From: Mycolicibacterium frederiksbergense
GTDB lineage: Bacteria > Actinomycetota > Actinomycetes > Mycobacteriales > Mycobacteriaceae
DNA length: 64,000 bases
Assembly: GCF_012223425.1 (NCBI RefSeq)
Contig: NZ_CP038799.1
Coordinates: 4,138,249-4,202,248 of the forward strand
Reading direction: 5' to 3'
Every line of letters starts with the position of its first letter. Position 1 is the first letter of the stretch. Under the pieces are notes generated by a model, which was not told the origin of the DNA, did not search any database, and saw only the letters and a program-made list of their open reading frames with translations. The translations under genes and the position numbers were made by a program. This document shows positions 49,493 through 57,826 of the stretch, piece after piece.

Positions 49493-52101
49493 AGCTGCAC
49501 CGGTTGGTACTCACCAACTATCGCGGGGTCGCCCATCGCGAGATCGAATTTCCCGACCGCGGGGTCGTGGTGATCAGCGGCGCCAACGAGATCGGCAAAT
49601 CGTCGATGATCGAGGCGCTGGACCTGCTGCTGACCATCAAGGATCGCTCCACCAAGAAAGAGGTCAAGGCCGTCAAGCCCACTCACGCCGACGTGGGTGC
49701 CGAGGTCATCGCCGAAATCTCCACGGGTCCCTACCGCTTCGTGTACCGCAAGCGTTTTCACAAGCGTGCCGAGACGGAGCTGACCATCCTGGCGCCCACG
49801 CGTGCGCAACTCACCGGCGACGAAGCGCACGACCGGGTGCTGGCGATCCTGTCCGAGACGGTGGACACCGCGCTGTGGGAGGCGCAGCGGGTGCTGCAGG
49901 CCTCGGCCACCGCGCCGGTGGATCTGTCCGGTTGCGACGCGCTGTCGCGGGCGCTGGACGTGGCCGCGGGTTCCTCGGGGGCAGACGCGGGCGATGCCGA
50001 TCCGCTGCTGGTGGACCGGATCGAGGTCGAGTACCTGACCTACTTCACCCCGACCGGACGCCCGACCGGGGCCTGGGCCGCGGCCGGCCAGCGGCTGCGC
50101 GCCGCCGACGAGGAGGTGGCGCGCGCGGCCGCCGCGGTCGCCGAGGTCGAACAGGCCGTGCTGCGGCACGGCACCCTGACCACCCAGCTCGCCGTGTCCG
50201 CCGCGCAGGTGGAGTCGGCTCAGGCTCGCGCGACCGCGGTGCAGCAGGCTGCCGCGGAGGTGGCGCGGCTGACCCGCGAACGCGACACCGCGCGGGTGGT
50301 CGCCGATGCCGCGACCGCGACCCTTGCCGCGTCGCTCGCGGCGGTCAACGAGCGCCGACGGCTGCGCGCGGCGATCGACGAAAGGTCGAAGTCCGCAGCG
50401 GATCTGATTGCCGTCGCCGCCGAATCTGCCCGCACCCACGCCGCAGCCCAGCAGGCGAAGGAGGCGGCCGAGACCGCCGCCGAGCAGGCATGTGCCGCCG
50501 CGGATGTCGCCGCCACCGCGGTGGATGACGCGCGCGGCGACCTCGCCGCGCTCGTCGCCCGCGACGAGGCGGCACGGCTCACCGTGCAGTTGGGCAAGCT
50601 CGACGGTGCCGCAAGCGAACTCGCCGCGGTCGACCGCGAGCTGGTCGGCATCACCATGACCGACGCGCTGATGGCGGAGATCGACACCGCCGGACGGGCC
50701 GTGCAGCGAGCGGCCGATCAGGCCGAACTCGCCTCGGCCCATATCGAACTCGTGGCGCTGGCCGACGTGCGCCTGCTGGTCGGCGACGAGGCCGTCGATC
50801 TCGCTGCCGGACAGGACTGGTCGGCCAGTGTCGGTACGCCGACCGCTATCGAGGTGCCCGGTGTGTTGCGGGCCCGGGTGGTGCCGGGCGCCGATGCACT
50901 CGACACCCACGCCACCCTGGTCGCCGCCGAAGAGGTGCTCGCCGAGGCGCTGCGCCGTGCCGGGGTCGACAGCATCGACGAGGCCCGCGACACGGACGCC
51001 CGCCGGCGGGAACTGCGCTCCGCGCGGAGCCGGTTGCAGGCCACCATCGCCGCGCTCACCGGCGATGAGACCCCCGAACAGCTGCGCGCCCGGCACGCAG
51101 AGTTGACGGCCGGACAGCCCGACGTCACCGGCAACACCGAGACCGCGCGCGTCGCGCTTACGGCGGCCCGCGCGGCGCACCGGGCGGCAACGCAGCACGC
51201 CGACGCGCAGCGCGCGCTCGCCGCGGCCGCGGTCACGGCATGCCATGAGGCCGCCGTCCGCGCCGGTGTGCTGCGGGAGAAGCTCGGCAGCGCGCAGTCC
51301 GAGCTCCAGGCGGCCAACGCGCGGCTGGTCTCCGAACGACTCGCCGCGACCGATGATCAGCTCAGCCTGGCGGCCGAGGCGGCCGCCGAGCAGGCGGCCC
51401 GGGTCGGTGCCGAGGTCACCCGACTGGACACCGAACTGGCCGCAACCCGGCCCGAGACGGTCGCCGCCGAACTCGACGCCGCGACCCGCTCGCTGCAGGC
51501 GCTGTTGCGTGAGCGCGACACCGCCGCCACCGCGATCACCGAACTCAGCGCGACGCTCAAACTGTATGGGACACAGGGACGTAAGGGCACCCTCGATGCC
51601 GCCCACGCCGAGCGCGAGCATGCCCACGGTGAGCACCTGCGCATCGAGCGGCGCGCCCGGGCTGCGCAGACACTACGCACGGTGATGCTGCGGCACCGCG
51701 AATCCGCGCGTCAGCGCTATGTCGAGCCGTTCCGCGGGGAGATCGAACGGTTGGGCCGCATCGTGTTCGGTGCCGACTTCGAGGTCGACATCGACACCGA
51801 CCTGACCATCCGCAGCCGCACACTGGGCGGCCGGACCGTCGGCTACGAGTCGCTGTCGGGCGGCGCGAAGGAGCAGATCGGCATCGTGGCGCGGCTGGCG
51901 TGCGCCTCGCTGGTGGCCAAGGAGGACACCGTGCCCGTCGTCATCGACGATGCGTTGGGCTTCACCGACCCGGACCGGCTCACCCGGATGTCCGCCGTGT
52001 TCGATTCGGTCGGCGGGGACGGCCAGGTCATCGTGCTGACCTGCAGCCCGGACCGGTATGCGGGCATCGGGGATGCGCGGCTGATCGAGTTGACCGCCTA
52101 A
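49489..52101 (+). CDS. SbcC/Rad50-like SMC ATPase (Rv1278-like)
   Basis: An 870-residue AAA/SMC-type ATPase. The N-terminal half-site has LTNYRGVAHREIEFPDRGVV and the Walker A motif GANEIGKSSM near residue 33. A long Ala/Glu/Arg-rich coiled coil occupies about residues 195-700; no Rad50 zinc-hook CxxC is evident near its middle. The C-terminal half-site has LSGGAKEQIGIVARLA near 790 and VPVVIDDALGF as Walker B near 817. It pairs with the preceding nuclease subunit. Its stop overlaps the stop of the converging monooxygenase gene by 4 bp (CTAA). Confidence 0.9.
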   Translation: MKLHRLVLTNYRGVAHREIEFPDRGVVVISGANEIGKSSMIEALDLLLTIKDRSTKKEVKAVKPTHADVGAEVIAEISTGPYRFVYRKRFHKRAETELTILAPTRAQLTGDEAHDRVLAILSETVDTALWEAQRVLQASATAPVDLSGCDALSRALDVAAGSSGADAGDADPLLVDRIEVEYLTYFTPTGRPTGAWAAAGQRLRAADEEVARAAAAVAEVEQAVLRHGTLTTQLAVSAAQVESAQARATAVQQAAAEVARLTRERDTARVVADAATATLAASLAAVNERRRLRAAIDERSKSAADLIAVAAESARTHAAAQQAKEAAETAAEQACAAADVAATAVDDARGDLAALVARDEAARLTVQLGKLDGAASELAAVDRELVGITMTDALMAEIDTAGRAVQRAADQAELASAHIELVALADVRLLVGDEAVDLAAGQDWSASVGTPTAIEVPGVLRARVVPGADALDTHATLVAAEEVLAEALRRAGVDSIDEARDTDARRRELRSARSRLQATIAALTGDETPEQLRARHAELTAGQPDVTGNTETARVALTAARAAHRAATQHADAQRALAAAAVTACHEAAVRAGVLREKLGSAQSELQAANARLVSERLAATDDQLSLAAEAAAEQAARVGAEVTRLDTELAATRPETVAAELDAATRSLQALLRERDTAATAITELSATLKLYGTQGRKGTLDAAHAEREHAHGEHLRIERRARAAQTLRTVMLRHRESARQRYVEPFRGEIERLGRIVFGADFEVDIDTDLTIRSRTLGGRTVGYESLSGGAKEQIGIVARLACASLVAKEDTVPVVIDDALGFTDPDRLTRMSAVFDSVGGDGQVIVLTCSPDRYAGIGDARLIELTA

Positions 52102-53510
52102 GCCACGGCCTCGACACGATCGGTCCCGGTGCTGTTTCCCGTCGCTGCGCTCGCCCCGGTGCTGTTTCCCGTCGCTTCGCTCGCCCCGGTGCTCAGCGCG
52201 CTCAGCCCGAGGTGATCCCGCAGCGTGTCGCCGGTGTACTCGGTGCGGAACAGCCCACGCCGCTGCAGCTCTGGGACCACATAGTCGACGAAATCGTTGA
52301 AGGTGCCCGGGCTTTGGGCCGCCGACACCATGAAACCGTCGGCCTCGCCCGAGGTGAACGACTCCTCGATCTGGTCGGCCACCTGCGCCGCGGTTCCGAC
52401 GTACTGGGGTAGCAGCACACCCTGGGCGTACCACTTCCCGATATCGCGCAGGGTCAGGTTGTCCCGGTTCGCGACACGGCGCGCGGTGTCGAACAAGCCC
52501 TGGGTGCCGGTCACCTGAACCTCCTGCACCGGTGCGTCCAGGTCGTACTGCGAGAAGTCGTGGTTGGTGTGCACGCTCAGCGTGATCAACCCGGAGATGG
52601 GATCGGCCAACTCGTTGTGGAAGGCCTGCTTCTCCCTGGCGATGGATTCGGTTTCGCCGATGAACGGGATGAACGCCGGAAAGATCAGCACCCCGTCCGG
52701 ATTTCGGCCGAAATTGCTTGCCCGCGACTTGATGTCGTCGTAGTAGGCCCGGCGGCCCTCCGGCGTCGGGTCGATCTCGAAGATCGCCTCGGCCCAGCGG
52801 GCGGCGAAATCCCGTCCGGTGTTCGAGGACCCGGCCTGGATGAGGACCGGACGGCCCTGCGGTGAGCGCGGCACGTTCAGCGGGCCGCGGGTGCGGAAGA
52901 ACGTGCCCTCGTGGTCGACCCGGCGGATCTTGTCCGGATCGGCGAACACCCCGGTGGCCTTGTCCGCCACCAGCGCATCGGCATCCCACGAGGACCACAG
53001 TTCCAGCGCGGTGCGCACGAACTCGTCGGCCCGTTCGTAGCGGAACTCGTGGTCCAGATGATCGTTCTGGCCGAAGTTCTGCGCCTCGCTGGCTGTCAAC
53101 GAGGTGACGATGTTCCAGGCGACCCGGCCCCGGGTGATGTGGTCCAGGCTGGCAAAGATGCGGGCCAGCTCGTAGGGGTGAAAGTAGCTGGCGGACTTGG
53201 TGATCGCCACACCCAACTTCGAGGTGACCGCGCCGATGCTGGCGGCCACGATCGACGGGTCCAGCGTCGCGGTGGCCTGGGTGCCGCGGCGCAATGGCTC
53301 GGTGATGTCGGCGCCGTACTGGGCCGGGGCGGCCAGCAGGTCGGCGAAGAACACGAAATCGAACTTGCCGCGTTCCAGGATGCGGCCGATGCGGTGGTAG
53401 TACTCCGGCCTGGTGAAGTCGGTATCGCTGCCGGGATGCCGCCAGGCCGCGTGGCTGTGGGTGACCTGGGAGGCGATCTGGAAGCCGCCGAGGTGCAGTT
53501 GCTTGGTCAT
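52098..53510 (-). CDS. FMN-dependent monooxygenase, NtaA/SnaA/DszA family
   Basis: A 470-residue flavin-dependent monooxygenase of the nitrilotriacetate/dibenzothiophene-sulfone type. Typical segments: LHLGGFQIASQVTHSHAAWR, FVFFADLLAAPAQYG, ITRGRVAWNIVTSLTASEAQ, and FGQNDHLDHEFRYERADEFV; RPVLIQAGSSNTGRDFAARW follows. Such enzymes use FMNH2 from a separate reductase, not encoded here, to cleave C-S or C-N bonds. The C-terminus is extended by about 25 residues (STGASEATGN repeated), encoded by two tandem 30-bp units, and is probably dispensable. The gene follows the DszC-like gene across a strong hairpin, and the pair occupies the place of Rv1279 in M. tuberculosis. Confidence 0.88.
   Translation of the reverse strand: MTKQLHLGGFQIASQVTHSHAAWRHPGSDTDFTRPEYYHRIGRILERGKFDFVFFADLLAAPAQYGADITEPLRRGTQATATLDPSIVAASIGAVTSKLGVAITKSASYFHPYELARIFASLDHITRGRVAWNIVTSLTASEAQNFGQNDHLDHEFRYERADEFVRTALELWSSWDADALVADKATGVFADPDKIRRVDHEGTFFRTRGPLNVPRSPQGRPVLIQAGSSNTGRDFAARWAEAIFEIDPTPEGRRAYYDDIKSRASNFGRNPDGVLIFPAFIPFIGETESIAREKQAFHNELADPISGLITLSVHTNHDFSQYDLDAPVQEVQVTGTQGLFDTARRVANRDNLTLRDIGKWYAQGVLLPQYVGTAAQVADQIEESFTSGEADGFMVSAAQSPGTFNDFVDYVVPELQRRGLFRTEYTGDTLRDHLGLSALSTGASEATGNSTGASAATGNSTGTDRVEAVA
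52126..52185. repeat. Two tandem 30-bp units in the 3' end of the monooxygenase gene
   Basis: Units at 52126-52155 and 52156-52185 differ at one base (GCTGCG versus GCTTCG). They encode Ser-Thr-Gly-Ala-Ser-(Glu/Ala)-Ala-Thr-Gly-Asn twice. The core of the second unit is identical over 22 bp to 37119-37140 in the copper ATPase gene. Confidence 0.8.
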
Positions 53511-53528
53511 GAATGGTTACCTTTCTCG

Positions 53529-53581
53529 GCGATTTGTGGAGCCGCCGTCGTACTCATTCCGACGGCGGCTCCACAAATCGC
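53529..53581. repeat. Perfect 22-bp inverted repeat (hairpin) between the two flavoenzyme genes
   Basis: Arms 53529-53550 and 53560-53581 (beginning GCGATTTGTGGAGCC) pair perfectly across 22 bp around the 9-nt loop TACTCATTC. It begins 2 nt after the DszC-like stop and ends 18 bp before the monooxygenase start. No T-run follows on either strand. It may attenuate or terminate transcription, protect mRNA, or be a small palindromic mobile element. Confidence 0.8.
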
Positions 53582-53583
53582 GA

Positions 53584-54786
53584 TCAGAAGTAGGCGTTGG
53601 CCGGGATGGGCGTGCCGTGCAGCAGGTTCTGCCCGATGACCCGGGCCTTGAGCCCCACCGGGTTGTGCAGCGTGATGGTGCGGATATTGCGCCAGTGCCG
53701 GTCCAGGTTGCGCTGCCGACTGGCCGCGCTTGCTCCGCCCAGCTCCAACAGGCGGGTGGCCGCGATCGGCGCGATATCGTCCAAGTGCACCTTGACCTTG
53801 GCCACCTTCAGCTGCGCCTCGGCGGCCAGGTCTGCGTCCGGCACACCGTCGGTCTCCGAATCGGTGGCGGCGCCGATGGCCGCTGCGGCATCGAGCACCG
53901 CCGTGCGGGCGATGTAGGCCACCGACGCCAGCTCGCCGAGTTGACGCTGCAGCAGCGGGTCATCGGTCGGGCGCTCGGCCAGCGCGTGGCTGAAGCTTCG
54001 TTCCCGGGAGCGCAGCAGATCGACGCCGTCATCGACGACATCGGCCAGCACGCCGGCCACCACGGCGTGGATATAGAGCTGCAGCGATGCGTACTGGACC
54101 GTCGGGGCCGGCTCGGCGTCATACGGGCTGTCGCTGAGCACCTCGTCCTCGGCAACCGTGACCCCGGTGAAGGTGGTGGTCCCGGTGCCGGTGCGGCGTT
54201 GCCCGAAGCCGTCCCAGTCGTCGACGATCTGCACGCCGGGCCGGTCTGCGGGCACCACCACGATCGCCACGGAGTCGTGGTCGGTGGTCGCGGTGGCGGT
54301 CAGGTAGTCGGCGAACACCGTGCCGGTGCTGTAGAACTTCTCGCCGTCCAGCCGGAAGCCACCGGTCGGGGCGGGCAGTAGACGGGTGTTGAAGACCAGG
54401 CTGCCGACGGCCTGTGAACCCTTCTCGCTGAACGCGTTGCCGAAGGTCTTGCCCTGCGCCACCAGGTCCAGCCACCGGCGCGACCGCGTGCGCAGTCGCT
54501 CCTCGACGAACCAGAAATGGGCGCGGAAAATGTGCGCGACGATCGGATCGGCATGTGCGACGTCGATCACCGCGGAAAACAGCTGCGGCACGGAGAGTCC
54601 CGCACCACCGAGTTCGACAGGAATCCTCAGCGTGCCGAAGCCCGCCCGCTTGAGTGCCGCCACCTGATCAAAAGGGTTCTCGTCGTTGAGGTCTCGGTCT
54701 CTGGATCCGGAGCCGATGTTGCTCAGTAGGTCCTTCCACTCGGGAGTCCCTGGCAGGATGCGTTGGTTGTGCGCAACGGTTGTCAT
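53584..54786 (-). CDS. Acyl-CoA dehydrogenase-fold flavin monooxygenase (DszC/SfnB-like)
   Basis: A 400-residue protein of the acyl-CoA dehydrogenase fold. LRIPVELGGAGLSVPQLFSAV, then IVAHIFRAHFWFVEERLR, KTFGNAFSEKGSQAVG and FYSTGTVFADYLTATATTD match the DszC/SfnB branch, which uses FMNH2 and oxygen to oxidise sulfur or nitrogen compounds instead of desaturating acyl-CoA. The C-terminal HWRNIRTITLHNPVGLKARVI is typical of that branch. With the DszA-type gene downstream it would form a two-step oxidation of an organosulfur or similar compound. The ATG at 54786 was chosen over upstream ATGs. It is divergent from the hydrolase gene. Confidence 0.85.
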   Translation of the reverse strand: MTTVAHNQRILPGTPEWKDLLSNIGSGSRDRDLNDENPFDQVAALKRAGFGTLRIPVELGGAGLSVPQLFSAVIDVAHADPIVAHIFRAHFWFVEERLRTRSRRWLDLVAQGKTFGNAFSEKGSQAVGSLVFNTRLLPAPTGGFRLDGEKFYSTGTVFADYLTATATTDHDSVAIVVVPADRPGVQIVDDWDGFGQRRTGTGTTTFTGVTVAEDEVLSDSPYDAEPAPTVQYASLQLYIHAVVAGVLADVVDDGVDLLRSRERSFSHALAERPTDDPLLQRQLGELASVAYIARTAVLDAAAAIGAATDSETDGVPDADLAAEAQLKVAKVKVHLDDIAPIAATRLLELGGASAASRQRNLDRHWRNIRTITLHNPVGLKARVIGQNLLHGTPIPANAYF

Positions 54787-54886
54787 GCCGACCATTTCTA
54801 GTGGCGGGACCCGCCGGGCCGCACTGCTTGCGATCACCGCGATCCTGAGAGGTCACGCTGTGTATGTTCCGGTCGAACGGGGCACA

Positions 54887-56161
54887 ATGGCGGTGATGAC
54901 CATGTCCGCCAGGCGCCGCAGGGCCCATGACAAGCTGGCCGCACTGCCCGGCGTGCGCCCGGTACGCCGGCCGGTGACCCGCGCCGGGGACGTGGCGTTT
55001 GACCTGTACTACGTGCGTGTCGGCCGCAAGACGGGCCATCCGGTGGTCGTCATCCCCGGCGGCCCGGGGCTGGCCTCGGTGGCGCCGTACCGGGCGTTCC
55101 GGCGGCACGCGGCCGCAGCGGGCTTCGACGTGATCATGATCGAGCACCGCGGTGTCGGTCTGTCCCGCCACGACGATGCCGGCGCGGACCTGCCTCCGGA
55201 GGCGATCACCGTCAAGCAGGTGGTCGACGATGTGGCGGCGGTGCTCGACGATGCGGGTGTCGAGACCGCGCACATCTACGGCAGTTCGTATGGCTCGTAT
55301 ATCGCAGCGGGTGTCGGCGTGCGTCATCCGGGTCGCGTCGCCGGGATGGTGCTGGATTCCCCGGTGCTCTCGGCAGGAGATATCGACGAGATGCGGACCG
55401 CGATCCGCGGCTTGCTCTGGGAGGGCACCGACACTTCCGGCGATGACGCGAACCCCGATCTCGCGCTCAAGGTCCGCACGCTGGCCGACGAGGGGATGAG
55501 GCTGGACGGATCAGCGCAGGTCGCCAGCCTGGTCTACGAATACGGGGGTGTGAGTCTGCTCGACCGCCAGCTCGACCTGCTGTTACACGGTCGGACGCTG
55601 CTGTGGGCGGGGCTGAGCCGGTTGTTGCGGATCACTCAGCGCAAGACGCCGTACCGGCACGAGGACGATCTGGTGGGGCGAATCGCTTTCCGCGAGCTGA
55701 ACTTTGCCGGCGAACCCGACGGGCTACCGCTGGACCCGTCGGTGGTGATGCGGGAAATTCACGATCCGGCTCAGGAATTCGAACGTGAGCCGTTCGACCT
55801 GGTGACCGCGATGCCTGAATTCGATTGGCCCACCGCGGTGTTGTCGGGTGGACGGGATCTCACCACGCCGCCGGCGGTGGCCCGCCAGGTGGCCGATCTC
55901 ATCCCGGACGCCACCCTGGTGACACTGCCCACCGCCGGTCACAGCGTGCTGGACACCCGGGAGCGGGCGGCGCTGGAGGTCATCGGTGCACTGCGGATCG
56001 GGGCGATCGGCACGCTCGCCGACCGCGGAGTGGAACTAGACAACCTGCCCGTCAACCCGCTTGTGCGCGCCGCGATCGCGGTGATCTCGGCCGCCGCCGC
56101 ACTGGAATCGAGGCTGCCGGCGGCGGTGCCGCGGATCGTCTCGCGGATCAGGGTTTCATGA
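54887..56161 (+). CDS. Alpha/beta hydrolase (prolyl aminopeptidase-like, S33 family)
   Basis: A 424-residue alpha/beta hydrolase. VVVIPGGPGLASVAPYRAFR contains the oxyanion loop HGGPG-type sequence, IMIEHRGVGLSRHD the following strand, and YGSSYGSYIAAGVGV the nucleophile elbow with Ser. The catalytic Asp and His are likely in VLSGGRDLTTPP and TAGHSVLD. It may cleave a peptide or ester; relatives include proline iminopeptidase and mycobacterial tripeptidyl peptidases, but no signal peptide is present. The start is uncertain: ATG 54887 is taken, with ATGs at 54896 and 54902 possible. The 3' end overlaps oppA on the other strand by 14 bp. Confidence 0.78.
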   Translation: MAVMTMSARRRRAHDKLAALPGVRPVRRPVTRAGDVAFDLYYVRVGRKTGHPVVVIPGGPGLASVAPYRAFRRHAAAAGFDVIMIEHRGVGLSRHDDAGADLPPEAITVKQVVDDVAAVLDDAGVETAHIYGSSYGSYIAAGVGVRHPGRVAGMVLDSPVLSAGDIDEMRTAIRGLLWEGTDTSGDDANPDLALKVRTLADEGMRLDGSAQVASLVYEYGGVSLLDRQLDLLLHGRTLLWAGLSRLLRITQRKTPYRHEDDLVGRIAFRELNFAGEPDGLPLDPSVVMREIHDPAQEFEREPFDLVTAMPEFDWPTAVLSGGRDLTTPPAVARQVADLIPDATLVTLPTAGHSVLDTRERAALEVIGALRIGAIGTLADRGVELDNLPVNPLVRAAIAVISAAAALESRLPAAVPRIVSRIRVS

Positions 56162-57821
56162 ACCCGATCGTCGAGTAGTTGATGTCCCCGATGCCGGTGG
56201 GTCCGTAGTTCGCCAGGGTGCTGCGGATCGCGACGTTACCGGGGGCCTGGAACAGCGGCAGGCTGTGGCCCTCCGCCCAGATAAGCTTGTCGAGTTCGTT
56301 GGCCAGGCCGCGCGCCTTGTCCTGGTCCAGCTCGGAGAGTGTCTCTTCGATCTTGGCGTCGATCTCGGCGCTGCCGATCTGGCCGTAGTTGCTCTCGCCC
56401 TGCGATGCGTAGATCTGGGTCAGGCTGGCCAGCGGGAATGCGTCACCGCCCCAACCGAACTGGGCGATGTCGAAGTTCCCGATGGTGACGTAGTCGGGGA
56501 ACAGCGCCCCCCCGGCGGCCGGCACCAACTCCAGGTTGATGCCGATCTGAGCCAGCTGGTTCTGCGCGATCTGGGCGACCGCGCGGGTGCTCGCACCGTC
56601 ATAGAAGACATTGCGGATCTTGAGTTGCCTGCCGTCCTTCTCCCGGAACTGGCCGTTCTGCGTCCAGCCGAGCGCATCGAGTTCACTCTTGGCCGCCTCG
56701 GGGTCGAAGGCGACGCTGTTGTCCTGGTAGCCCTCCTGGCCGGCCAGATAGATGTGGTTGTTCAGGGCCGCCGGATTGTCGGCGAGGCCGCGCTGGGTGA
56801 CCGCCGCGATGGCCTGGCGGTCGAGTCCCTTCGCGACCGCGGTGCGCAGCCCGGGATCGGACAGGATGGCGCCCTCGCTGCCGTTGATGGTGAAGTGGTA
56901 CCAGTTGGGCGCCGGCGCCCGCCGGATCGTGATGCCCGCGGTGCGCTTGGCATTCTCCAGATCGTCCAACGATGCCAGCCCGACCGAGTCCAGGGCGTTG
57001 TTCTGTAGCGCCGGGATCACCGCGGCATCGTCGAGCACGGTGTAGGTGATGGAATCCAGCAGCGGCGGCATTCCCCACCATTTCGGGTTGCGGGTCAGGA
57101 TGATTCGCTGAGCGCCCCGGTCGACGGTGCTGATGATGAAGGGTCCCGCCGACACCGACGGCCCGTTGAGGAAGCCCGTGTTGAACGTCTCCGGGTCCGA
57201 CGTGATCGCCTTGGGTGCGAGCATGGCGTTGCCGGCGAACATGCCGCGCCAGTCCGCGAAGTGCCGCTCGAAGGTGATGACCGCCTGCCGGTCGTCGACA
57301 CCCTTGGTCACCGACGCCACCCGCTCGCTGCCATTGGGCGAGGCGAACAGGAATCGCTTGTCCTTGCCGCTGGTGGCGTTGATCTGGGCGGCCATGTCCT
57401 CCCAGGTGATCGGTGAGCCGTCGGACCATACCGCCTTGGGGTTGATCGTGTAGGTGACGATCTGCGGTTCGGTGCTGGTGAGTTCGACGCTGGTGAAGTA
57501 GTCGCTGTTGACCGTCATCTCGCCGTTGGGCTTGATGACGAACGCGCGCGGCAGCGTCGCCCGCAGCATCCTGCCGTAGTCGGCAAGGTTGCCGTCGATG
57601 TGCAGGTAGTTGAAGTTCGGCGGGAAGCCGGTCAGCGCGAGCCGCAGATTTCCGCCCTGCTGCAGTGTGGTCGGGTCCTGCGGGTTGATATCGGCGGTCG
57701 CGCCGATCTCGGCATTGCCTCCCGCCGATGGCACCGAGGTGTCCGGGCTCGAACAACCGGTCAGGGCCATCACCATCACCGACGCGGCGGCGAGCAGACG
57801 TGAAATCGCACTCATGCGCAT
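56148..57821 (-). CDS. oppA: Oligopeptide ABC transporter substrate-binding lipoprotein OppA
   Basis: A 557-residue family 5 solute-binding lipoprotein (Rv1280c position). The signal peptide ends in the lipobox VMALTGC (Cys 23). Recognisable parts: LRLALTGFPPNFNYLHIDGN, SDGSPITWEDMAAQINATSG, FNTGFLNGPSVSAGPFIIS, DPGLRTAVAKGLDRQAIAAV and NFDIAQFGWGGDAFPLASL. It should deliver peptides to OppBCD; in M. tuberculosis this system has been linked to glutathione and peptide import. The start lies 5 nt after the oppD stop, so it is the last gene of an oppBCDA operon. Confidence 0.92.
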   Translation of the reverse strand: MRMSAISRLLAAASVMVMALTGCSSPDTSVPSAGGNAEIGATADINPQDPTTLQQGGNLRLALTGFPPNFNYLHIDGNLADYGRMLRATLPRAFVIKPNGEMTVNSDYFTSVELTSTEPQIVTYTINPKAVWSDGSPITWEDMAAQINATSGKDKRFLFASPNGSERVASVTKGVDDRQAVITFERHFADWRGMFAGNAMLAPKAITSDPETFNTGFLNGPSVSAGPFIISTVDRGAQRIILTRNPKWWGMPPLLDSITYTVLDDAAVIPALQNNALDSVGLASLDDLENAKRTAGITIRRAPAPNWYHFTINGSEGAILSDPGLRTAVAKGLDRQAIAAVTQRGLADNPAALNNHIYLAGQEGYQDNSVAFDPEAAKSELDALGWTQNGQFREKDGRQLKIRNVFYDGASTRAVAQIAQNQLAQIGINLELVPAAGGALFPDYVTIGNFDIAQFGWGGDAFPLASLTQIYASQGESNYGQIGSAEIDAKIEETLSELDQDKARGLANELDKLIWAEGHSLPLFQAPGNVAIRSTLANYGPTGIGDINYSTIGFMKP

Positions 57822-57826
57822 CGACT

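Noticed and set aside
49261..51636. A 791-codon minus-strand frame opposite the SbcC-like gene
   Set aside because: The Gly/Arg/Leu-rich product mirrors the Ala/Glu coiled coil of the real gene; no motif.
53529..53581. Calling the 22-bp hairpin an intrinsic terminator
   Set aside because: No T-run follows on either strand and it sits inside what looks like one operon; reported as an inverted repeat of open function instead.
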